DNA of 64,000 nt from Bradyrhizobium sp. 141 (GTDB taxonomy: Bacteria > Pseudomonadota > Alphaproteobacteria > Rhizobiales > Xanthobacteraceae). Shown in pieces: positions 45,541 through 53,568 of the stretch. The position numbers and the translations under genes were made by a program. How positions within the stretch are numbered: the stretch's first letter is position 1; every line of letters begins with the position of its first letter. The stretch spans positions 248,001 through 312,000 of the forward strand of contig NZ_JADPKR010000094.1 in NCBI RefSeq assembly GCF_023074055.1, in the 5' to 3' direction. Below the pieces are notes generated by a model. That model was not told where the DNA came from, did no database searches, and saw only the letters and a list, made by a program, of their open reading frames with translations.

Positions 45541-46126
45541 CGGGGCGGTTTTCGCTTCTGTTCTTCACCGGCTCCATTTTGGCCAGGCCGTCCTCGTATG
45601 AGATTTCCGCGTATGATCCACCGATGTCCTTGGCCGCGTCGAGCAGGTAGTCGAGCCTACCGGCCGTACCGAGCTTCTTGATGTCATTCTTGTCGACGCC
45701 GGCGAGGTCCATCATCTCCTTCCACACAGTTGATTCGTCGCAAGGCAGAATGCGGAAGGTGATGTCGCCTATCTTGGTGCGGTACTTCGCGAGCAGATCA
45801 ATGTTGTTGCAGAAGATGAAATAGCTCCCTTTGGGGCTCAGCCTGCCATCCAGAACCTTTGCGGCCTGAGGTAGATACGCGAAGGAATGCAGATATCCGG
45901 CAAGGACTGGGATGGTCGGTTCGCCTTCCTGCGCGATTGCAAGAACTTGTTCGATGGAATAGTCCGGCGGTCGTTTTTCGTCGGCGAGCTGGGCTTGGAA
46001 CTTCAGCGCGATGTCGCCCCGAAATCCAAATCGCCCCGACTTCGTTGTCTCGGTCTTAAGCACCGCATTCAGCAACCGCCCCTCCTTGTCCAACTGGCCA
46101 AGAGCAGTGTTGTCGATCGACGTCAT
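45536..46126 (-). CDS. Unknown protein with a NifA/RpoN-type promoter
   Basis: A 196-residue protein that starts MTSIDNTALGQLDKEGRLLN at 46126, with gaggagc as ribosome-binding site. Stretches such as RFGFRGDIALKFQAQLADEK, VLAGYLHSFAYLPQAAKVLD and SYFIFCNNIDLLAKYRTKIG are even and protein-like, and a single Cys lies in each of FIFCNN and ILPCDES. It has no signal peptide or membrane segment, so it should be cytoplasmic. I do not recognise the family. It is divergent from the iscA-nifS operon, and an RpoN promoter and TGT-N10-ACA sites lie in the shared intergenic region. This indicates co-expression with nitrogenase and a role in nitrogen fixation or its protection (inference). Confidence 0.8.
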   Translation of the reverse strand: MTSIDNTALGQLDKEGRLLNAVLKTETTKSGRFGFRGDIALKFQAQLADEKRPPDYSIEQVLAIAQEGEPTIPVLAGYLHSFAYLPQAAKVLDGRLSPKGSYFIFCNNIDLLAKYRTKIGDITFRILPCDESTVWKEMMDLAGVDKNDIKKLGTAGRLDYLLDAAKDIGGSYAEISYEDGLAKMEPVKNRSENRPV

Positions 46127-46190
46127 GGAAGGCTCCTCATCAATCTGTCGTGCACATGCATCGCCCAATGCGGCGTGTCCGCTAACCTTA

Positions 46191-46206
46191 TGCAAGTTGT
46201 TTGCCG
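46191..46206 (-). promoter_or_regulatory. RpoN (-24/-12) promoter for the unknown minus-strand gene
   Basis: On the minus strand the sequence cggcaaacaacttgca has GG and GC ten bases apart, with a perfect TTGCA -12 part and a weaker -24 part. It lies 65 bases before the gene start. Confidence 0.65.
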
Positions 46207-46216
46207 TGCGCCTATG

Positions 46217-46232
46217 TGTGCAGCGACGCACA
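46217..46232. promoter_or_regulatory. NifA upstream activator site, first of two in the divergent region
   Basis: The sequence tgtgcagcgacgcaca has exact TGT-N10-ACA form. It is 168 bases from the plus-strand promoter and only 11 bases from the minus-strand one, so it more likely serves the iscA-nifS side. Confidence 0.6.
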
Positions 46233-46325
46233 GCGTAAGCGGCGGCTTGGCGCAATGTGCAGGGATACGTGCTGGCACCATCACGAGGTTTCGGCCGGAT
46301 GAGGTCGGGACGCCGGAAAACCGCC

Positions 46326-46341
46326 TGTCGCAAAGCCGACA
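46326..46341. promoter_or_regulatory. NifA upstream activator site, second of two in the divergent region
   Basis: The sequence tgtcgcaaagccgaca has exact TGT-N10-ACA form. It lies 58 bases upstream of the plus-strand promoter and 120 bases upstream of the minus-strand promoter, so one NifA site could serve both directions. Confidence 0.7.
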
Positions 46342-46399
46342 GGTCGCAAATCGAATGGTCGCCGCCTTCAAAACCAATTGTTTTCAGCTGCATCTCGAC

Positions 46400-46415
46400 T
46401 GGCATGGGATTTGCG
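46400..46415 (+). promoter_or_regulatory. RpoN (-24/-12) promoter of the iscA-NFU-nifS operon
   Basis: The sequence tggcatgggatttgcg has GG and GC ten bases apart, close to TGGCAC-N5-TTGC. It lies 37 bases before the iscA-type start codon. Confidence 0.75.
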
Positions 46416-46452
46416 AACTGTGCCTCGCGACAGAACTGAGAGCGAGCCAGAA

Positions 46453-46773
46453 ATGATCAACCTAACGGATAGCGCCATCAACGCACTGAAGGCCGCAATC
46501 TCCTCGACAGCCCAGCCGGCAAGCGGTTTGCGGATCATGGTCGAAGGCGGCGGTTGCCAAGGGTTCACATACAAAATGGGTCTTGCTCATGAGCCGGTCT
46601 CCGATGAGCCCGTGTTCGAGCAAGACGGGATCAAAGTATTCGTCGACAACGCAAGCCGGGCGCATCTCAATGGCACCACGATCGACTTCGTGGTGTCGCT
46701 CGAAGGATCGGGGTTCCGCTTCGATAACCCAAATGCCAAATCGAGCTGCTCCTGCGGCAAATCGTTCAGCTGA
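46453..46773 (+). CDS. iscN: IscA/HesB-type Fe-S carrier (nif-specific)
   Basis: A 106-residue A-type Fe-S carrier that starts MINLTDSAINALKAAISSTA. The three conserved Cys are present: one in VEGGGCQGFTYKMGL and two in the C-terminal SSCSCGKSFS. It also has VFVDNASRAHLNGTTIDFVV. It accepts clusters or iron and passes them to nitrogenase maturation proteins. It is the first gene of an operon with the NFU-domain gene, nifS and nifT, directly behind an RpoN promoter with NifA sites. The ATG at 46453 was chosen by homology at the N-terminus. Confidence 0.93.
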   Translation: MINLTDSAINALKAAISSTAQPASGLRIMVEGGGCQGFTYKMGLAHEPVSDEPVFEQDGIKVFVDNASRAHLNGTTIDFVVSLEGSGFRFDNPNAKSSCSCGKSFS

Positions 46774-46812
46774 GCCGCCTTCGGACCATTCGCAATGGAA
46801 GGAGCATCGAAC

Positions 46813-47106
46813 ATGGGCCTGAAGGCTGAACGAACGAAGCAGTCTTCGACTGCAGAGCCTTCCGATCGCGAGCGGACTGTCTGCGCGGTGCTCGATGAGA
46901 TTCGGCCAAGCCTCAGGCGTGATGGTGGGGATTGTGAGCTCGTCGAAATCGACGGCAACAAGATCATGGTCAGGCTCACCGGCGCCTGCATGTTATGCAA
47001 GCTTGCGGGCACGACGCTCGCGGCCATTCAGGCGCGCCTGATCGAGCGGCTCGGCGAGTTCGTCCGCCTGATCCCGCTCCCCGGAGCTGCCAAAGTGGGG
47101 CATTAA
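46813..47106 (+). CDS. NFU-domain Fe-S scaffold (NifU C-terminal type)
   Basis: A 97-residue protein with the NFU domain: CAVLDEIRPSLRRDGGDCEL, VEIDGNKIMVRLTGACMLCK with the Cys pair CxxC, and LAGTTLAAIQARLIERLGEF. It corresponds only to the C-terminal third of full NifU; the IscU-like and ferredoxin-like parts are absent, as in other Bradyrhizobium nif clusters. The ATG at 46813 follows aaggag; an in-frame ATG at 46795 overlaps that site. It abuts nifS with no gap. Confidence 0.9.
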   Translation: MGLKAERTKQSSTAEPSDRERTVCAVLDEIRPSLRRDGGDCELVEIDGNKIMVRLTGACMLCKLAGTTLAAIQARLIERLGEFVRLIPLPGAAKVGH

Positions 47107-48318
47107 GTGCAGAGCGGACAGTCCGTGCGGCCGATCTACCTGGATAACAACGCGACGACCCGTGCTCATCCTTTGGTCGTGGCGGCAATGCTGCCGTTCT
47201 TCTCTGGGCAATTCGGCAATGCCTCGTCCGCGCATGCATTCGGCATTGAGGTTGCGCCCGCATTGAAACAAGCGCGCCGGAAGCTGCAGGCCCTCGTTGG
47301 CGCGGCATTCGATCACGAGATCGTCTTCACGTCGGGCGCGACTGAATCCGACAACACAGCGATCCTGTCCGCGCTCGCCGTGCAGGAGGGACGCGACGAG
47401 ATCGTCACAACGGCCGTTGAGCATCCGGCCGTGCTGTCCCTTGCCGAGGAGCTGGGACGACGAGGAATCAAGACCCATGTCATTCCGGTCGATGCAAGCG
47501 GCCGATTGAACATCGAGGCTTATCGCAACGCATTGTCGAGGCGCACGTCAATCGCCTCGGTCATGTGGGCCAATAATGAGACCGGTACGATCTTTCCGGT
47601 GAAATCCCTCGCCAAGATGGCGCGCTCAGTCGGTGCGCTCTTTCACACCGACGCGGTCCAGGCGGTCGGGCGGATTCCGATTGACCTGAAGACTACGGAC
47701 ATCGACATGCTGTCGCTCTCCGGCCACAAGCTCCATGGTCCGAAGGGGATCGGCGCGCTGTATGTGCGCAAGGACATCAAGTTTCGACCGCTGATCTTCG
47801 GCGGCGCACAGGAGCGGCATCGTCGCGCTGGCACCCAAAACGTTCCGGGCATTATTGGGCTCGGCAAGGCGGCGGAACTCGCTGCGGCACACCTCATACA
47901 AGAGCAGATGCAGATTGGCGTCCTTCGCGACCGGCTGGAGCAAGGCATTCTCGCTCTCGGCAGTTGCATCGTGCTTGGTCATATCAAGAACCGCTTGGCA
48001 AATACGTCTAACATTGCCTTCGAGCATCTCGAAGCAGACGCCATCGTCAACCACCTGAACCGCAACGGAATTGCCGTCTCACTCGGTTCGGCCTGCGCGT
48101 CCGGCTCGATGGTGCCGTCCTATGTCCTGCGCGCGATGAGAGTACCACCGGCTTTTTTGCGCGGTGCGGTTCGCTTCTCGCTGTCGCGCGACACGGCGCC
48201 CGATGAGATCGATCGTGTCCTGCAAGTCCTGGCGGACATCACTGCCAAACAGAGAGCCTTGTGGCGTGCGTGTCAGGAGCGCGCGGGCGAGAGCTCACAA
48301 CTTGCGGAGCTCCTATGA
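47107..48318 (+). CDS. nifS: Cysteine desulfurase NifS
   Basis: A 403-residue PLP enzyme that takes sulfur from cysteine for nitrogenase cluster assembly. Motifs are PIYLDNNATTRAHPLVVAAM, TSGATESDNTAILSAL, the His of EHPAV, HTDAVQAVGRIPIDL, the PLP-binding Lys in SLSGHKLHGPKGIGALYVRK and the sulfur-carrying Cys in SLGSACASGSMVPSYVLRAM. It starts with GTG at 47107, directly after the stop of the NFU gene, and its stop overlaps the nifT start (ATGA). It is full length. Confidence 0.97.
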   Translation: MQSGQSVRPIYLDNNATTRAHPLVVAAMLPFFSGQFGNASSAHAFGIEVAPALKQARRKLQALVGAAFDHEIVFTSGATESDNTAILSALAVQEGRDEIVTTAVEHPAVLSLAEELGRRGIKTHVIPVDASGRLNIEAYRNALSRRTSIASVMWANNETGTIFPVKSLAKMARSVGALFHTDAVQAVGRIPIDLKTTDIDMLSLSGHKLHGPKGIGALYVRKDIKFRPLIFGGAQERHRRAGTQNVPGIIGLGKAAELAAAHLIQEQMQIGVLRDRLEQGILALGSCIVLGHIKNRLANTSNIAFEHLEADAIVNHLNRNGIAVSLGSACASGSMVPSYVLRAMRVPPAFLRGAVRFSLSRDTAPDEIDRVLQVLADITAKQRALWRACQERAGESSQLAELL

Positions 48319-48536
48319 AGGTCATGATTCGCCGTTCGCCCGAGACGGGGCTTTCGATTTATGTGCCCAAGAAGGATCTTGAGGAGCCGATTGTCGAATG
48401 TGAGCACGAGACGCTGTGGGGTGGTTGGATTAGAATCGCGAACGGCTGGGTGCTCGACCTACCCGCGATGGCGAGTGACACCATCCTTCCAATCACTATC
48501 AACGCCAAGAAGCGCGGCGGCGAAGCAACCGAATGA
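48315..48536 (+). CDS. nifT: NifT/FixU small nitrogen fixation protein
   Basis: A 73-residue protein of the NifT/FixU family: MKVMIRRSPETGLSIYVPKK, then WGGWIRIANGWVLDLP. It is widespread in nif clusters, where its loss has little effect in tested species, and its biochemical role is unknown. The start codon overlaps the nifS stop, and the end overlaps the start of the next short frame, so the four genes of this operon are tightly coupled. Confidence 0.93.
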   Translation: MKVMIRRSPETGLSIYVPKKDLEEPIVECEHETLWGGWIRIANGWVLDLPAMASDTILPITINAKKRGGEATE

Positions 48537-48760
48537 TGAATGCTGCGACTCCACAGAACCTCGCCAAGCCAGCGGATGCGGAAGCTATTCTTGGCGGAGC
48601 GGTCCGGCCTCTGCGAGGAAGGCCACATCATTCCCTGGCTTTGGCTTGGCGTGACCGAAGGTTCCAGCCGACCGTGCCGATGACTCCGGAAGCGCTCGAA
48701 GCGTTCTTGGGAACCAAGATCGCGCCGACGCACGGTGCCAAACGCAATATCTCGGCCTAG
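48536..48760 (+). CDS. Small nif-cluster protein, perhaps altered by compensating frameshifts
   Basis: A 74-residue frame starts at ATG 48536, overlapping the nifT stop. It reads MNAATPQNLAKPADAEAI at the start and VPMTPEALEAFLGTKIAPTH near the end. The middle (GGAVRPLRGRPHHSLALAWR) looks non-native. The neighbouring frame over the same bases (about 48,580-48,660) reads RKLFLAERSGLCEEGHIIPW then LWLGVTEGSS, which looks far more protein-like. Two small indels may thus have swapped the central frame, or the neighbouring frame starting at 48540 is the real 48-residue product. Its function is unknown. It is a candidate for resequencing or peptide evidence. Confidence 0.5.
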   Translation: MNAATPQNLAKPADAEAILGGAVRPLRGRPHHSLALAWRDRRFQPTVPMTPEALEAFLGTKIAPTHGAKRNISA

Positions 48761-49025
48761 GCCAGCACTGAGGCGTTAGGCCAGCGCGATGGCGTTGACG
48801 GGGGAGGCCCTCGCGAGGGCCCATTGTGCTGACATCGCCAGCCCGGTCGTTGCATTCCGCACACAGCGTCAGGCCAATTGCTACAACTCCGCAAGATTCA
48901 GTTTCGAGAGGATTGAATCTCGCGCCGGGCCAGGTCGTAGCTTGCAAATCGTGATGCAACGTTCGCGATGCAAATCCTTGAATCAGTCTCGAACGACGCG
49001 TCAAGACTAAGGTTGTAAATGAAGC

Positions 49026-51131
49026 ATGGTCAGACAAAGAGCGTCGACGAGGTCGCGAACTGGAAGGCCAACGCCCTCCGCTCCTGACGATGATCCCTAT
49101 CTATGGTTGGAACAGATCGAAGGCGCGCGGGCGCTGAATTTCGTCGAGCGGCAGAATAGCAGAACGCTGGAGGTGTTTGGCGGACCTGCAGCCGAACGAG
49201 ACAGAGATGCGCTGACAGCGATTTACGACCGACCTGACAATATCCCCTATGTCAGCCGGCGCGGCGGGTATCTCTACAATCTGTGGAGGGACGCCAATAA
49301 TCCACGCGGCCTCTGGCGGCGAACCACTCTGGAAGAGTATCGCACGCTGAAGCCGTCATGGGACATCCTGCTCGACCTCGATCAACTTGCCGTCAGCGAA
49401 GGCAAAGACTGGCTTCTGAACGCCACGGCCGCACCGCCTGGAAATTACTCGCGGTGGATCTTGAGTCTATCGCGCGGCGGAAGCGATGCCGTCACCTTGC
49501 GTGAATTCGACTCAGATACGAAGCTCTTCATCCACGATGGCTTTATCTTGCCGGAAGCCAAAGGCAGCGGCGTATGGCTCGATTCTGATACGCTGGTGTT
49601 GTTAAGCTCCCATGGCGACGGCATGGCCGCGACCACCGGCTATGCGCGCACGGTGAGGCTGTGGCGGCGTGGTACGCATGTTGACAAAGCGGCAGTGATC
49701 TTTGAGACCAAGGCCGCTCATGTGTCAGTCGGTTGCAGTGTTGACGACACTGTCGTGCCGCCCAGGATCTGGTTCCTCGATGCGACAGACGTCTCCAATT
49801 GCGTGGTCTGGCTGGGCGATGAAACGGGCGCCAAGACGAGGCTCGATTTGCCAAGTAACATCTGGATGCGGTCGCATCGCAACTGGCTTGCCCTGAAGCC
49901 GCGCGAATCCTGGTCTGTGGCAGGGCAGACCTATGCCGCGGATACGGTGCTCGTCATCCCGCTGCCGGCGTTCCTGGCGGGCAGCCGCCAGTTCGAGATT
50001 CTCTTCGAGCCGGGCCCGCGCCGTGCGCTGCAGAGCTTCTTTTGGAGTGCGGGCAAGCTTGTGCTTTGTATTTTCGACGAACTCCGGCCAGTCTTCGAGA
50101 TCTGCGCGCCATGCGATCATGGCTGGAACCGCGAGCAATTGGGCGGGCTTCCTGATCTTGGCGTCGTCGACATCTGGTCTCTCGATCGCGATCCGTCCGA
50201 GAGCAATGGCGACTTGCTGGCTCACGTCGAGGATCCGCTCACCCCGCCGTCCCTCATCCTGATGGAGCGGGGCGTTGGCAGTCCCGCCGTGCTGAAGCAG
50301 GCGCCGAAGACGTTTGCCGCGGAGCACTGCGTGTTCACGCGGCACGAGGCCATCTCGATCGACGGTGAGCGAATTCCCTACCTGCAGACCGGCCCGGTCA
50401 GACAGACCGGCAACGCGCCGGTCCATCTGAGCGGATATGGCGGGTTTGGGATCTCCGTGAAACCGTATTACAATTCCGCGCTCGGTAAGCTTTGGCTTGA
50501 CTGCGGCGGCACCACGGTTCAGGCAAATTTGCGCGGCGGCGGTGAGTTCGGCACGCGCTGGCACGACGCCGGCCGGCTGGCCGGCAAGAGATTGTCGCAT
50601 GACGATTTCGCAGCCGTCGCCGCCGATCTCGTTAAGCGCGGCGTGACACAGGCCAAGCGGATCGGGGCCGAGAGTGGATCGAACGGCGGCATCCTCATTA
50701 CCAACATGCTAACGCGATACCCCGGGCTCTTTGGCGCACTGTTCTGCACCGTCCCGCTGATCGACATGCGCCGCTACACCAAACTGCTCGCCGGGGCGAA
50801 CTGGCTCGCCGAATATGGCGATCCCGACAACGCTGAGGAGTGGGAGTGGCTGAAGACCTATTCTGCCTATCATGCCGCAAGTCCCGGGCAGTCCTATCCA
50901 CCGATCCTGATGGCCACCAGGCGGCGGGACGATCGCGTCCATCCCGGACATGCGCGCAAAATGGCAGCGAAGCTGCAGGCGATGGGCTATGAGGCTTATT
51001 TCTACGAGCATGCCGCCGGCGGCCACGGCTATGGCAAGGACAACAGCGAGCACGCCGGCTTGTTGGTGCTGGGCCTGCGTTTCCTGAAGAGCAGGATCGG
51101 CTGGCTGGATACCGAGACGTCAGCGACGTAG
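49026..51131 (+). CDS. Prolyl-oligopeptidase family serine peptidase (S9)
   Basis: A 701-residue peptidase without signal peptide. The start (DDDPYLWLEQIEGARALNFV) and the propeller domain up to about residue 420 fit the S9A family. The catalytic domain holds the Ser in GAESGSNGGILITNML, the Asp in RRRDDRVHPGHARKM and the His in AAGGHGYGKDNSEHAG. Such enzymes cut short peptides after proline. It lies between the nifS operon and nifB in the same direction, 265 bases after the previous frame, but no RpoN site was seen before it. Why a peptidase sits in the nif region is not clear. It is intact. Confidence 0.9.
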   Translation: MVRQRASTRSRTGRPTPSAPDDDPYLWLEQIEGARALNFVERQNSRTLEVFGGPAAERDRDALTAIYDRPDNIPYVSRRGGYLYNLWRDANNPRGLWRRTTLEEYRTLKPSWDILLDLDQLAVSEGKDWLLNATAAPPGNYSRWILSLSRGGSDAVTLREFDSDTKLFIHDGFILPEAKGSGVWLDSDTLVLLSSHGDGMAATTGYARTVRLWRRGTHVDKAAVIFETKAAHVSVGCSVDDTVVPPRIWFLDATDVSNCVVWLGDETGAKTRLDLPSNIWMRSHRNWLALKPRESWSVAGQTYAADTVLVIPLPAFLAGSRQFEILFEPGPRRALQSFFWSAGKLVLCIFDELRPVFEICAPCDHGWNREQLGGLPDLGVVDIWSLDRDPSESNGDLLAHVEDPLTPPSLILMERGVGSPAVLKQAPKTFAAEHCVFTRHEAISIDGERIPYLQTGPVRQTGNAPVHLSGYGGFGISVKPYYNSALGKLWLDCGGTTVQANLRGGGEFGTRWHDAGRLAGKRLSHDDFAAVAADLVKRGVTQAKRIGAESGSNGGILITNMLTRYPGLFGALFCTVPLIDMRRYTKLLAGANWLAEYGDPDNAEEWEWLKTYSAYHAASPGQSYPPILMATRRRDDRVHPGHARKMAAKLQAMGYEAYFYEHAAGGHGYGKDNSEHAGLLVLGLRFLKSRIGWLDTETSAT

Positions 51132-51592
51132 TGTAGTTGTTGGACGGCAGTTCGTGCGATGTCGACCGAGGCGGCTGCAGCCTTACGAATCTGATCGGCA
51201 TCCACACCCGCACGACCTATTCGAGATGCCAACCAACGTTTGGACGCACGGTCCAATTCGTGGCCGTCGGGACCCTGGCCACCAGGCGTTTCTCTTCACC
51301 TGCCCGACAATGCCTTCCGGAGTGTCAGGCAGGGGCCCGCGTGATCTTCCACGACATAGGTCGGTAACGGGGGCTGCTTCTTGTCGGTATCTACGAAGGA
51401 TCGCCAGTTCAAGTTGTCCTTCAAAGCGTCCGGAACGTCTTTTGCGGATTGTGCTTTGCATACGCGTCACATTTCGGCGACAAGATCAACTTTCAACGAC
51501 ACCAGCCGCCATGCTCTTTGCCCAAGGGCATAGATGAAGCAGCGTAACCGCCGTCATAAGAGCGCTGCCAGCGCTCTTGTGATCGCAATTTC
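51132..51592. other. No recognisable gene
   Basis: About 460 bases between the peptidase gene and the nifB control sites. Only short open frames without motifs are present. Confidence 0.45.
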
Positions 51593-51608
51593 TGTCAGCT
51601 TTCCAACA
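51593..51608 (+). promoter_or_regulatory. NifA upstream activator site of nifB
   Basis: The sequence tgtcagctttccaaca has exact TGT-N10-ACA form and lies 78 bases upstream of the RpoN promoter of nifB. Confidence 0.75.
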
Positions 51609-51686
51609 TGAGTTGATAAAACTGACATTCGAGCAGGCGTTACCTAACTGCTTGAAGCGGACCACAAAATTCGTTTGTGGCAGGTA

Positions 51687-51702
51687 TGGCACGCCAGTTG
51701 CT
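51687..51702 (+). promoter_or_regulatory. RpoN (-24/-12) promoter of nifB
   Basis: The sequence tggcacgccagttgct is a perfect -24/-12 promoter and is identical base for base to that of nifH. It lies 69 bases before the nifB start. Confidence 0.88.
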
Positions 51703-51771
51703 CTTGGCTTTTCAGAAACGACTCTGGGAATGCTTGCTGGAAGGATTCGGCTTGCGAAGAGAATTGGAAAA

Positions 51772-53328
51772 ATGAGTACTTCAGCGCAACACCAGGTATC
51801 CTGCGGCGGCGGCGAGATCAGCGAGACCATGCAAGTCATGGCTAAGCACAAGAGCTGCGGTACGGTCGGTGGCAGCGGCAAGGCGAGCTGCGGATCTCAG
51901 GCCGGCATCGGCAATGTGCCAAATGAGGTCTGGGAAAAGGTGAAGAACCATCCCTGCTACAGCGAGGAGGCGCACCACCATTATGCCCGCATGCATGTTG
52001 CGGTCGCACCCGCCTGCAATATCCAGTGCAATTACTGCAATCGTAAATACGATTGCGCCAACGAATCGCGCCCCGGCATTGTCAGCGAGAAGTTGACGCC
52101 GGAGCAGGCCGCCAAGAAGGTGCTGGCGGTCGCTTCCGCGATCCCTCAGATGAGCGTGGTCGGCGTTGCTGGCCCTGGCGACCCCCTGGCGAATCCGGAC
52201 AAGACATTCAAGACGTTCGAGCTCGTCAATAAGCTCGCGCCAGATATCAAGCTGTGCCTCTCGACGAACGGTCTAGCGTTAGCTGATCATGTCGACACGA
52301 TCGCAAGACTCAAGGTCGATCACGTGACGATCACGATCAACATGATCGATCCCGATATTGGCGCAAAGATCTATCCCTGGATCTTTTACCGCCACAAGCG
52401 CTACACCGGCATTGAAGCTGCAAGCATCCTCAGCAATCGGCAGCTCCAGGGCCTGGAGATGCTCACCGCGCGCGGCATCCTGTGCAAAGTCAACTCGGTG
52501 TTGATTCCCGGGATTAACGATCAGCATCTGGTTGAGGTTAACAAGGCCGTGAAGTCGCGCGGCGCCTTCCTGCATAACGTGATGCCGCTGATTTCGTCGC
52601 CCGAGCACGGCACCGTGTTCGGTCTCAGCGGGCAACGCGGGCCGACCGCACAGGAAGTGACAGCGTTGCAGGATAGCTGCGAAAGCGAGATGAACATGAT
52701 GCGTCACTGTCGCCAGTGCCGCGCCGACGCCGTCGGACTGCTCGGGGAGGACCGCGGCGCGGAGTTCACCATGGAAAAGATCATGGCCATGGACATCAAA
52801 TATGATGAGCAGGCCCGAAAGGAGTATCAGGCCAAAGTCGAGAAGGTGCGCATTGCAAAGCTTGCGGCCAAGCAGGAGCAGCTTGCGGAGCTCGCCAGCG
52901 CGTCCAGCGAAATCAAGGTGCTGGTGGCGGTTGCAACCAAGGGCTCGGGATTGATCAACCAGCACTTCGGTCATGCCAAGGAGTTCCAGATCTACGAGCT
53001 CTCGACTTCAGGCGCAAAATTCGTTGGCCATCGTCCTATTCATCCCTATTGCCAGGGCGGCCATGGCGAGGACAGCAAGCTCGAAGTCGCCATCGGCGCC
53101 ATCAACGATTGCCATGCCGTGTTCGTGTCAAAGATCGGCGGCTGCCCGAAGGCCGAATTGATCAAGGCCGGAATCGAGCCGGTCGATCAGTATGCCTGCG
53201 AGTTCATCGATGGCTCGGCGATCGCCTGGTTCAAACTCTATCTCGATAAAGTCAATGAGGGGAAGATCAAGCACGTTGAGCGGCTCGATGCGGCGGCCCG
53301 CCACAATGGGCTGATTTCCGCAGCCTGA
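51772..53328 (+). CDS. nifB: FeMo-cofactor biosynthesis radical SAM protein NifB
   Basis: A 518-residue enzyme that builds the carbide-containing NifB-cofactor from two 4Fe-4S clusters. The radical SAM motif is APACNIQCNYCNRKYDC (Cys82, Cys86, Cys89). The SAM-binding region VVGVAGPGDPLANPDKTFKT follows, and further ligands lie in HCRQCRADAVGLLGEDR. The C-terminal part (about 395-518: VLVAVATKGSGLINQHFGHA) is a NifX-like domain that can hold the product. The ATG at 51772 starts MSTSAQHQVSCGGGEI. It is followed by frxA. Full length and intact. Confidence 0.98.
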   Translation: MSTSAQHQVSCGGGEISETMQVMAKHKSCGTVGGSGKASCGSQAGIGNVPNEVWEKVKNHPCYSEEAHHHYARMHVAVAPACNIQCNYCNRKYDCANESRPGIVSEKLTPEQAAKKVLAVASAIPQMSVVGVAGPGDPLANPDKTFKTFELVNKLAPDIKLCLSTNGLALADHVDTIARLKVDHVTITINMIDPDIGAKIYPWIFYRHKRYTGIEAASILSNRQLQGLEMLTARGILCKVNSVLIPGINDQHLVEVNKAVKSRGAFLHNVMPLISSPEHGTVFGLSGQRGPTAQEVTALQDSCESEMNMMRHCRQCRADAVGLLGEDRGAEFTMEKIMAMDIKYDEQARKEYQAKVEKVRIAKLAAKQEQLAELASASSEIKVLVAVATKGSGLINQHFGHAKEFQIYELSTSGAKFVGHRPIHPYCQGGHGEDSKLEVAIGAINDCHAVFVSKIGGCPKAELIKAGIEPVDQYACEFIDGSAIAWFKLYLDKVNEGKIKHVERLDAAARHNGLISAA

Positions 53329-53343
53329 GGATGGGTTCAAACA

Positions 53344-53568
53344 ATGCCCTTCAAGATCATCGCCTCGCAATGCACGGGCTGTTCGGCGTGCGAAACGCAA
53401 TGCCCGAACTTCGCTATTTCCGAGCGAGCCGGCGTTTTCCTGATCGATCCTGAGAAATGCACCGAGTGCGCCGCCTACTTTGATGAGCCGCAATGCGTGG
53501 CGGTTTGCCCGGTTGACAATACATGCGTGCTCGACACGGCACTGCCGCGTCACCAGGAGCCTGCTTGA
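53344..53568 (+). CDS. frxA: 2[4Fe-4S] ferredoxin FrxA/FdxN
   Basis: A 74-residue ferredoxin: MPFKIIASQCTGCSACETQC, then CTECAAYFDEPQCVAVCP, which gives two [4Fe-4S] motifs with the enlarged second loop. It follows nifB by 15 bases and is co-transcribed with it. FdxN-type ferredoxins are known to support NifB activity by supplying electrons. A paralogue with the same layout is encoded at 24,300. Confidence 0.95.
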   Translation: MPFKIIASQCTGCSACETQCPNFAISERAGVFLIDPEKCTECAAYFDEPQCVAVCPVDNTCVLDTALPRHQEPA

